From the NCBI GenBank assembly GCA_027080725.1, contig JALWRC010000061.1, positions 1-57,433 on the forward strand: a DNA stretch of 57,433 nt, in the 5' to 3' direction. This stretch comes from Saprospiraceae bacterium. GTDB taxonomy: Bacteria > Bacteroidota > Bacteroidia > Chitinophagales > Saprospiraceae. The translations under genes and the position numbers were made by a program. Positions 46,485-54,483 of the stretch are shown here, in pieces. A model generated the notes under the pieces. The model saw only the letters and a list, made by a program, of their open reading frames with translations. It did no database searches and was not told where the DNA came from. Position 1 is the stretch's first letter. Each line of letters opens with the position of its first letter.

Positions 46485-47321
46485 ATGCCGTTATTTATCC
46501 GAATCTTGCGATGGTACTATAAGTATTTAGGGGTCTTCTTTCCCCGGTATTCCACCCAGCTGTTTTGGAAGACCTTCACCTCTGTGCCACCGAGACCCTT
46601 TAAGGCGCACCACCTCCAGTTCCTCTCGCAAGCGACCAGAAGGGATTTTGATTTTGGAGGGCGTTCCATTGCCCGATATCTCTTCGGGAAAGGCACAAAA
46701 CGCGTCTTGCTCGTCCACGGATGGAAGGGATTGAGTGTAGATTTCAGGGCTTTGATAAAGGAGTTGACCAAGAGGGAAATTGCAGTGGAGGTATTTGACT
46801 TACCCGGTCATGGCAACTCTTCCGGAAAGACCAATAATCTGCTATTGACCAAACGCATCGTCGCTCATTTGCATAAGAGGGAAGGATACGATGCCATTTT
46901 GGGACATTCGCTGGGTGCGGCTGCTTCCTTTTTTGCCTTTGCCCATCATCCGGAACTCCGTATCGATCAACTCGTACTCATGGGGATGCACACCAATACA
47001 CAGGATTTCTTTTTTGATTTCAAATCAATACTGCAGATCCCCGATGGATTGTATGCGAAGATTGTCCGGAATTTGGAAACGCAGTTGGGATTTGAACTGG
47101 AGCGGGATTTTGATGCCTTGCGATTTTTGCCTCTCTCCAATGTCCACCGGATGCTTGTCATTCACGACGAAAAGGACGATATCGCATCGATGGCAGGTAT
47201 GAAATCGTTGGCAGCGGCCCAGCCCAATACCCGTTTTTTTGCCGGCAATCACGGTGGACACTATCACCACTACAAACACGAAGAAGTCGTCAAAGAGGTG
47301 TCGGATTGGTTGATGGCTTGA
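46485..47321 (+). CDS. Alpha/beta hydrolase
   Basis: 278 residues from the ATG at 46485; a TTG two codons upstream is also possible. Core features: RVLLVHGWKG (oxyanion HG), DLPGHGNSSG, the nucleophile elbow GHSLGAA, VIHDEKDDIASM (acid) and GNHGGHYHH (catalytic His region). There is no signal peptide. The substrate is unknown; a serine esterase or related lipase is the best reading. It is followed by the repeat island. Confidence 0.85.
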   Translation: MPLFIRILRWYYKYLGVFFPRYSTQLFWKTFTSVPPRPFKAHHLQFLSQATRRDFDFGGRSIARYLFGKGTKRVLLVHGWKGLSVDFRALIKELTKREIAVEVFDLPGHGNSSGKTNNLLLTKRIVAHLHKREGYDAILGHSLGAAASFFAFAHHPELRIDQLVLMGMHTNTQDFFFDFKSILQIPDGLYAKIVRNLETQLGFELERDFDALRFLPLSNVHRMLVIHDEKDDIASMAGMKSLAAAQPNTRFFAGNHGGHYHHYKHEEVVKEVSDWLMA

Positions 47322-48539
47322 TGATGGGAATGCAATCGAAAGGGTTCTTCCGTCATCTCCGCTCCCAAGTCTCCCTTCGTCCGATTTTGGGGCAGAGTTC
47401 AAAAGCCCTAAACCATGGCTTATGAAATCGTGAATGTAATACCCTATGGGGCGAATTTATTTCTTTACCTGCCTCCTAATAATGCTATAACGATAAATAG
47501 TGTATGCAAGAAAACTCTACAAAATTAGAAATGTATCTTTTGGCGATCTTTTTATTTTTCTCAACTCACTGATGCCCAGGCATCACTTCGTCTCGAAAAA
47601 CGAAAAAGCTCATCCAAAATCCCTCATTTCATAAAATTTGATAGTTTTCTGGCAGACACTAAATAGCATATGAGGGATAAAATGTACAGTTGTATCTCGC
47701 ATCTAACAGGCTTCAAAGTCACTCCTTTCAGTCGTGCTTTTGAGTCCTACGTTTAGTTTGTAATACACACCACTAAGGGGTGTGTCTTGTAATGACTTAA
47801 AGCCCACAGATTGAATTCACTTTGTTAACTATCTCCTTATAACGCCAAGGCGTCACGAGTTGTGTCCTAATAACGCCGGGGCCTCACAGGTCGTGGTAAT
47901 CAATAGATTTTTTTGAACCACAATAGACACTTTAGGACACAATAGGATTATGTCCTATAATGAATTTAAGTAGAATTCCAAACGCCAATCGTTTATCCCG
48001 TAGGGGGTACTGGATAATCAAATCGATTTATTACAGAATCTCATTTAAAAGAAGCCCCTCTCCCTCATCCTTTATATTTACTCGAGGTCGGAATTGAATA
48101 TGAGGGAGAGGTTGGGTGAGGGAGTGCAGCAGGATATCGCTCATCTCGTTTTTCATACACATCCAATAGCAGCACAGGTTCTCCAATCGTTCACCCAGTA
48201 GAACGTGGATTTCAGAAGTGGCAAATCGAACGTACGCCTATGCTGCACATAGCGCGAAGCCAAATCGCAAATCTCCATTCACTCCTTTGTAATAAATCTT
48301 CGTGAGCATCTCCGCCTCCAAGTCTTCCTTCGTCAGCTTTGGGGTCAGGGGGCTTTCAGATGTGATAAAACGAGCGTGCGCCTATAACACCGGGACATTA
48401 CAAGCTATTAATTATCGCTTTATTTGTAGGATTAAAAGACCGGTTGTTTCTATCCATGAGTCAGTTGAGCATATTGCAATGCCCCCTAAATACTTTTAAG
48501 AGCAGGACAAAAATCAACCATTTCATACAAATACAACCA
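47322..48539. repeat. Gene-free island of degenerate repeats and hairpins
   Basis: About 1.2 kb with no convincing gene. It holds a 45-bp direct repeat (47353-47397 and 48306-48350, 36/45 identical by eye), a tandem pair with period 31 bp (47840-47864 and 47871-47895, TAACGCC...), and a further related copy at 48384. A 15-bp repeat CGAACGTACGCCTAT occurs at 48227, with two mismatches at 48371. Hairpins are at 47765-47785 and 47932-47956. Near 48057-48111 lies a copy of the hairpin found in the MITE-like element at 950-1010. The region looks like a graveyard of small repeats rather than a decayed gene. Confidence 0.65.
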
Positions 48540-48956
48540 CTACATTATAGAGATATCTCCGGCATCCTGAATGAAGAGTATCTGAGCGCGTTGGCAATAT
48601 TCATCTGTCGAAAGGTCAAAGCCTTCGATGACGCCCTTGATGCGAATGGTCTTGCCTTCCTCTTTGGCCTGGTCCAACTTGTGGACGACCTCGTCCGGAA
48701 TGCTTTCGGCAAATTCGATGGAGATGGTCCTGTCTGCATCTTCGGAACGGAGGAAATACTTGCGCCCCAATTTGAGCATATTGCGATCGTTGAGCTGCGC
48801 TTCGAGGGTGACCTCCATACCCTCACATTTCATACGGATACCGCAGGGGCCCGTACAGCCCGGAATGTTGTACAAATCCCGGATGGTATAGACTTTTGTG
48901 CAAGATTGTAAAGTTACCAAGCTGAGCATGGTAATGAGGAAAATGATATTTTTCAT
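48540..48956 (-). CDS. Putative lipoprotein of unknown function
   Basis: 138 residues with a lipobox signal (MLSLVTLQSC, Cys19). The mature part has two close cysteines in CTGPCGIRMKCEG, then a small beta-rich domain with charged surface (EVTLEAQLNDRN, SIEFAESIPDEVV, IRIKGVIEGFD). I do not recognise a family; an OB-fold-like envelope lipoprotein is possible. It precedes the repeat island and is followed upstream by the S46 protease gene. Confidence 0.65.
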   Translation of the reverse strand: MKNIIFLITMLSLVTLQSCTKVYTIRDLYNIPGCTGPCGIRMKCEGMEVTLEAQLNDRNMLKLGRKYFLRSEDADRTISIEFAESIPDEVVHKLDQAKEEGKTIRIKGVIEGFDLSTDEYCQRAQILFIQDAGDISIM

Positions 48957-49015
48957 AGAGAATATTTCTAGTTAGAGTTTTACAATAAGTCTCCCTTTTG
49001 GAAGATAGAAGACGA

Positions 49016-51118
49016 TTATTTTTTATGGGTTGCGTTGTAATGTTGGAGCAATTCGCTGACCAATGGATCAGCGTGGTACACGTATTTCAGGGCCGCAATG
49101 ATACCGCCGGCATGGACGGATACGGTTCTGTTGCTCGTGTCATCAAAGATAAAGTTGCCCGGCAGCGACTCGATGTTGCCATCGAAGATGAGCCCTACCG
49201 CTTCGTGATGGACATTGATGATGGGGCTTCCCGAATTTCCCCCAATGATGTCATTGGTAGAAATAAAATCCAGCGGCGATTTGAGCAGTTCCATAGACGG
49301 GTTCTTCCACTTCTCCGCGATGTTCCAGGGGGCTTTGCCATCGAAGGCGTAGTGCCTGTTGTACATCCCGAAGTAGGTGGTTTTGTAAGGGGCTTTTGTG
49401 CCGTTGTAATCGTAGCTTTTGACCACACCGTCTGCAATCCTCAAAGTGAAAGTGGCGTCCGGTGGGAGGTCTTCCCCTTTGACTTTAAAGACCGCATTGG
49501 CGACCTTGGCTTCCAGGGCCCGTCGACGGGCACTGGAGTGTTGGAACATATTCAAGGCCTTTTTGTAGGCTGGAGCGACCACTCTTCCGAAGGCCACCAT
49601 AGGATCTACCGCTTTAGCGTTCCACTCCTTAGGAGCGAGTGCCATCATCGCGGCAGCTTTGGCCGAATCGGCAAAGGCCGTCGTTTTCAACAGGCTCTCG
49701 GCGGCCGCTTCAGGGGTGCGTCCTTTAAGCAGTTTTTGTGCGATGGGGTTCTTAGGATGGTCAAATTGTTTTATTTCGCTTAAGAAAACCTCGAGCTTGT
49801 CTTTTTCTTGCGGGGCATTCAGTGTGGATGCCACTTCGAGGATGTTGGTCTTCAAGCCAGCCAATGTGCTACTGTCCGGTTGCGGGGCGTGCATGGCTTC
49901 ATCATACCGCTGCAACAAATATCCCAGATGTACGGCACTTCCCTTGAGCGGATTGTCTCCGAGCAATTGGATGGCAGCAGAGTAGGGCTCGAGCATCTTA
50001 TATTCCTTGGCAATGTCCGTCCATAGATGTCGCTGTTCCTCCGGCGTGTTTTGGATGATGTCGTCCTCCATATTCTTTTTGCGCGCCATCAGATGCGGGT
50101 CGTGGAGCCCTTTGACAATACCGGAGATGGCCTTGATGCTGTTCGAAAGGCCAAACATGCGCTCTTGCAACGCATGAGACGGATGTACCGCGTACTCCTT
50201 GGCCATGAGGTCATAGCGATTTTGAAGGAAAGTGAGTGTCATGGGGTAGCGGTAGTCCCGATCCCATAGGAGTTGGGCATAGGTCCTATAACGCTCCGTA
50301 CGTCCCGGATTGCCAATCACAAAGACCGGAGTGCCTTCTTTTATCCCGTCCGGATTGTAGGGGAAATAATTGGCGGAGGTGTTGACCGGTTTTCCATCTT
50401 CGTCATAAGCACGCCAAAAGGTGACGTCTAGATTGTAGCGTGGATAGGTGAAGTTGTCATAATCCCCACCAAAATAAGCCGGAGCCAATTCCGGAATCAT
50501 CACCAGGCGGATATCGTCGTAGCGCTTGTACCCGTACAGCGAATACTTGCCTCCGGAATAATAGGTCACCACCTGAAGACGCAATCCTTTCCAATCCGGC
50601 ATCTCGCTGTATTTTGCTTTGATCCCATCCATAATCTCCTTCGTCTTGGTCGCTCTTGCCTCATCCCCTTGGATGCCAGCCAAACCGGCTTCTACCTCTG
50701 AGGTGATGTCGGCAACCTGTATCAATTGCTCGACAAACAAATCGTCTTTTCTTCGTTCTTCAGCTCGTGTGGGTGCATAAAACCCCGTTTCGTCAAAGTT
50801 CTCTTCTCCCTGCATCAATGCTCCGACCACTCCCCTCGAACAGTGGTGATTGGTCATGATCAAGCCGTCGGGGGAGACAAAAGAGGCCGAACACCAATTG
50901 GCAAATCGCAATGCGGATTTTCTCGATTGGTCGTACCATTGGTCGTTAAGATCGTAACCGTAGGCTTCTTTGAACCACGCCTTAGGTGGATGCTCAAAGG
51001 TCCACATCTTTCCGTAGTCAAAGCGCTTGGGTAAATCAATGGGCTGCTGGGCTTGTAGGGCCGAAAGGACAAAAAAAGTAAGCAGTAGCAATAGTGCAAA
51101 AGGTCTGTTTGTTTTCAT
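49016..51118 (-). CDS. S46-family dipeptidyl-peptidase (DPP7/DPP11-like)
   Basis: 700 residues. Signal peptide about 1-24 (LSALQAQ). Serine-protease landmarks: LIMTNHHCSRG (catalytic His at 91 or 92) and GGNSGSPIINVHHEA (catalytic Ser629), with ELAPAYFGGDYDNFTYPRY in between. These are chymotrypsin-like exopeptidases that remove dipeptides from peptides outside the cytoplasm. Eighteen residues after the Ser lies a Gly (G647 here), the position whose Gly/Arg choice separates DPP7 from DPP11 specificity in characterised enzymes; Gly favours the DPP7 type, which takes hydrophobic P1 residues. Confidence 0.93.
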   Translation of the reverse strand: MKTNRPFALLLLLTFFVLSALQAQQPIDLPKRFDYGKMWTFEHPPKAWFKEAYGYDLNDQWYDQSRKSALRFANWCSASFVSPDGLIMTNHHCSRGVVGALMQGEENFDETGFYAPTRAEERRKDDLFVEQLIQVADITSEVEAGLAGIQGDEARATKTKEIMDGIKAKYSEMPDWKGLRLQVVTYYSGGKYSLYGYKRYDDIRLVMIPELAPAYFGGDYDNFTYPRYNLDVTFWRAYDEDGKPVNTSANYFPYNPDGIKEGTPVFVIGNPGRTERYRTYAQLLWDRDYRYPMTLTFLQNRYDLMAKEYAVHPSHALQERMFGLSNSIKAISGIVKGLHDPHLMARKKNMEDDIIQNTPEEQRHLWTDIAKEYKMLEPYSAAIQLLGDNPLKGSAVHLGYLLQRYDEAMHAPQPDSSTLAGLKTNILEVASTLNAPQEKDKLEVFLSEIKQFDHPKNPIAQKLLKGRTPEAAAESLLKTTAFADSAKAAAMMALAPKEWNAKAVDPMVAFGRVVAPAYKKALNMFQHSSARRRALEAKVANAVFKVKGEDLPPDATFTLRIADGVVKSYDYNGTKAPYKTTYFGMYNRHYAFDGKAPWNIAEKWKNPSMELLKSPLDFISTNDIIGGNSGSPIINVHHEAVGLIFDGNIESLPGNFIFDDTSNRTVSVHAGGIIAALKYVYHADPLVSELLQHYNATHKK

Positions 51119-51229
51119 GATGTTATTTTCTTCTTAGTACTTTGTTTTTCTAATATGGTCTTAACGCATTACCGGACGGAGGAATTATAACTCCCCCCAC
51201 TTAAATGCGCGGTGGTCTGTAATGAGCGG

Positions 51230-53239
51230 TTATCCTTCAAGTGCCGCCCGGACGATGGCTTCAGCCGTAATCCCAAACCGGTTATAAAGGGTCTCAAACG
51301 GAGCAGAGGCACCGAAGCGATCCAATCCGATGACCTTGCCCTGCAAGCCGACATATTTATACCAGCTCATCGTTGCCCCGGCTTCGATGGCGATACGATG
51401 GGGGATGTCCGCGGGCAATACCTGCTCCCGGTAAGAGGCGTCTTGCCGGTCAAACAACTCAAAGCAAGGCATCGACACGATACGCACTTTTTTGCCCAAT
51501 GCATTGAGCTTTTGCTTGGCCTCTATCGTAAGGTGCACCTCCGAACCCGATGCCATCAAGATGATCTCCGGATGCTCGTCGCTCTCCAATACATATCCAC
51601 CTTTCAACAAATCTTCCGCCGGGCCCAAACCCTTACGGGATATCGCAGGAACGCCCTGGCGGGTCAGTACCAGGCAGGTCGGTCCTTCCGAAGCGGTAAG
51701 GGCAGCCTGCCAGGCGTAGATGGTTTCGTTGGCGTCCATCGGACGGATGACGCGCATGCCCGGCATTGCTCGCAGGGAGGTGAGATGCTCGACAGGCTGA
51801 TGGGTCGGTCCATCTTCCCCAAGACCGATCGAATCATGAGTGAGAACATAGGTCACTCGAAGCCGCATAAGTGCAGCCATACGCATAGCGGCGCGCATAT
51901 AATCCGAGAAAACGAAAAACGTGCCTCCGTAGGGGAGCAATCCACTGTGCAGCCGCAATCCGTTCATGATCGCCCCCATCCCAAATTCGCGCACCCCGTA
52001 ATGGATGTATTGCCCTTCGGGGTGACTTCGGTCGAAGGCCGTCATACCGGGGGCTAAAGTCTTGTTGGAAGGGGTGAGGTCTGCCGAGCCACCGATCAGT
52101 CCCGCGACATGCTCAGCCAGATAGGCGATAATTTTTCCGGATGCAGCCCGGGTGGCAAGACTCTTGCCGGCTTCAAATCCGGGAAAACCGGACATGATAT
52201 CTTCCGGGATGGCTTCTTTGTTGAGCATACTTTGCAGGGGGGCTGCTTCTTCCGGATGGTCTTGTATGAAATGGTGGAGCATTTCGTTCCAGGTGGCTTC
52301 CATCTGTCGCCCTCTATCTCTGCTGTAGGCTTTGAGGGGATGCAAAGCGTCCGGTACGTAAAATGCTTCCGGCGGAATGCCCAGGGCTTGCTTGGTGAGC
52401 AAAACTTCCTCTTCGCCCAAGGGCTCTCCGTGTGCCTTAGAGGTGCCTGCTCTGTTGGGGCTGCCGTAGCCGATGATGGTGTCAAAGATGATGAGGACAG
52501 GTTTGTCCTTGGAAGAGCGGGCAGCGGTGATGGCTGTTTCGATAGCTTCGTAATCATGCCCATTGGCATGAAGTACCTCCCAACCATAGGATAAAAAACG
52601 CTGTTTGGTGTCTTCCGAATAAGACAAGTCAGTCTTGCCGTCAATGGTAATTTGATTGGAGTCGTAGAGGGCGATGAGTTTGTTGAGCCCCAGATGGCCG
52701 GCCAGCGAACAGACCTCGTGCGAAATCCCTTCCTCCAGGTCGCCGTCCCCCACTTCCACATAGGTATAGTGGTCAACGATTTCATACCCCTCCTTATTCC
52801 ATCGTGCAGCGAGATGCTTCTCCGCAATGGCCATACCCACTGCATTGCCCAGCCCTTGCCCCAACGGGCCTGTGGTGGTCTCCACACCGGGGGCGTCGCG
52901 ATATTCCGGATGGCCGGGGGTCTTGCTCTTCCACTGCCTGAAATGGCGGATATCCTCTAACGACAAATCGTAGCCGTAAAGGTGCAATAGGGAGTAGAGC
53001 AACATGCTGCCGTGCCCACCCGATAAGACAAACCGGTCGCGATTAAACCAGTCCGGATTGCCGGGATTGAAGCGGAGAAACTTCGAAAACAGTACCGACA
53101 TCACATCGGCCATGCCCAAGGGTAAACCCGGATGCCCCGAATGCGCCTTTTGTACGGCATCCATGGACAAACCGCGTATGGTGTTGGCAATCAACTTCAA
53201 ATCGGAAGGGGTTTGATAAGTATTTTGTGTCTCTGTCAC
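51230..53239 (-). CDS. tkt: Transketolase
   Basis: 669 residues if the GTG at 53239 is used; a TTG eight codons upstream (53263) is an alternative, and no ATG precedes the conserved core. ThDP-binding features: GHPGLPLGMADV, GPLGQGLGNAVG, GDGDLEEGISHE; the central pyrimidine domain has EFGMGAIMNG; and the C-terminal domain ends near GASAPFETLYNRFGI. It interconverts sugars in the non-oxidative pentose phosphate pathway. It stands alone, divergent from no clear partner. Confidence 0.96.
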   Translation of the reverse strand: MTETQNTYQTPSDLKLIANTIRGLSMDAVQKAHSGHPGLPLGMADVMSVLFSKFLRFNPGNPDWFNRDRFVLSGGHGSMLLYSLLHLYGYDLSLEDIRHFRQWKSKTPGHPEYRDAPGVETTTGPLGQGLGNAVGMAIAEKHLAARWNKEGYEIVDHYTYVEVGDGDLEEGISHEVCSLAGHLGLNKLIALYDSNQITIDGKTDLSYSEDTKQRFLSYGWEVLHANGHDYEAIETAITAARSSKDKPVLIIFDTIIGYGSPNRAGTSKAHGEPLGEEEVLLTKQALGIPPEAFYVPDALHPLKAYSRDRGRQMEATWNEMLHHFIQDHPEEAAPLQSMLNKEAIPEDIMSGFPGFEAGKSLATRAASGKIIAYLAEHVAGLIGGSADLTPSNKTLAPGMTAFDRSHPEGQYIHYGVREFGMGAIMNGLRLHSGLLPYGGTFFVFSDYMRAAMRMAALMRLRVTYVLTHDSIGLGEDGPTHQPVEHLTSLRAMPGMRVIRPMDANETIYAWQAALTASEGPTCLVLTRQGVPAISRKGLGPAEDLLKGGYVLESDEHPEIILMASGSEVHLTIEAKQKLNALGKKVRIVSMPCFELFDRQDASYREQVLPADIPHRIAIEAGATMSWYKYVGLQGKVIGLDRFGASAPFETLYNRFGITAEAIVRAALEG

Positions 53240-53319
53240 AATAGTATTTTTGATGGGTTGCAAGTGAAACGGATAGGGTCAGGTACTCCGCAGCACGCAT
53301 TGGGCTGCTTCGCAGATAT

Positions 53320-53829
53320 TTATTTGACCAAGGGATATTTGTATCCTTCCTTCCAATTTTTAATGCCGCCGATGAGATTAATGACATGGGTGATACCGGC
53401 GTCCTTCATGTCCACCATGGCCTTGACACTATTGACCCCTTTTTCGCTGCAAATCAAGTAGGCCGCATCTTTTTTGAGCTTTTTGAGATTGTCTTTGAAC
53501 TTTGGGTCGGTGTACGGAAAGGATACGGCTCCCTCGATATGCCCTTCGTGGAATAAATTATCCGCCCGGACATCCAGAAGGACGTATTTGCCGGACTTCA
53601 CTAATTCCTTAAACATATTGGCGTTGACATTGTCCACGCGGGGCATGCTCCCTCCGTATTCGATGCCGGTCTTGCCTTCGAAGTCTATGCCCGCCATCCG
53701 GTCCCCCGTATTGCTATTGGTGGCGGATGGGGTTCCGGTGGTGCCGGATGAAGAGGTCGCGGTGTCCCCCTTGCAAGAAAGGGTGACGAAAATTCCTAAG
53801 ATGAAGATATACAAGAATCCTTTACGCAT
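53320..53829 (-). CDS. Rhodanese-domain lipoprotein
   Basis: 169 residues from the ATG at 53829, which opens a lipoprotein signal (MRKGFLYIFILGIFVTLSC, Cys19). A Ser/Thr-rich spacer (about 20-45) leads to a rhodanese domain with YVLLDVRADNLFHEGHIEGA and the active-site loop LICSEKGVNSVKA containing the catalytic-type Cys. It ends with NLIGGIKNWKEGYKYP. An envelope-localised sulfurtransferase is inferred. The frame could start 10 codons earlier, but the lipoprotein signal favours 53829. Confidence 0.86.
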   Translation of the reverse strand: MRKGFLYIFILGIFVTLSCKGDTATSSSGTTGTPSATNSNTGDRMAGIDFEGKTGIEYGGSMPRVDNVNANMFKELVKSGKYVLLDVRADNLFHEGHIEGAVSFPYTDPKFKDNLKKLKKDAAYLICSEKGVNSVKAMVDMKDAGITHVINLIGGIKNWKEGYKYPLVK

Positions 53830-53859
53830 GATTGGTAGCTTTGGTTTGAAAAGCTGCAA

Positions 53860-54483
53860 AGATACGGCATTTTACGGGTCGAGTGATAATTTGATGTATC
53901 CATTTTAGTACCTTATTTATGTATAACATTCGCCTGACTTATAAAGGTGACATATTTGTAATGACACCATATTATCATTGCCAGGAGAATCTTGATTAAG
54001 AATTGGGTGAGAGAGGGGATAATATTTGATAACAATAATTGATAATGTTTAAACCTACGATTGTTGTGTTAATTGTGGTCATATATGGTCTGTCGTTATG
54101 ATTTTATTAAAACTATTAAACTAAATTAAAGAATAAAATATGGCAAATAATATAATTTTCAATTAATAACCTTTTTATTTGAAAATATCTATAAAAAGCT
54201 ATAATTTTTGTGAATAATAATTTATATATTTGTTTTGATATATAAACTGTTGTAGTGGTAACTTCTAAATGAAGTTTAGGTTTGAACAGCTCTGTGAAAC
54301 TAAAATTATTAGCTATGAAATGTTATGTCCTTAGAACCCCGCACACTTAATTTGTAGATTTAAATTTGGTTAATCTGGTCAACTGGCCGGATATTCCGAT
54401 TTTCCCACTTTAAGTGTCCTGTCATTTTTTTAGCTCGATTTAGAGTTATATTCTAATGTTTAATCATTTTAATTCAACGAATT
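53860..54483. other. AT-rich intergenic region
   Basis: About 620 bp with no ORF of note. It is very AT-rich and has a TATATTTG -7-like element at 54225-54232, about 250 bp ahead of the next gene, so a long leader is possible. A small hairpin ACTTC-TAAAT-GAAGT occurs near 54260. No tRNA or insertion sequence seen. Confidence 0.4.

Noticed and set aside
47322-48539. CRISPR array in the repeat island
   Set aside because: Repeats are few, degenerate and irregularly spaced; no cas genes nearby.
47321-48539. A pseudogene in the island
   Set aside because: No frame shows protein similarity I recognise; repeats and hairpins explain the sequence better.
48998-49783. 261-codon plus-strand frame
   Set aside because: Antisense shadow of the S46 peptidase gene.
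51212-52057. 281-codon plus-strand frame
   Set aside because: Antisense shadow of transketolase.
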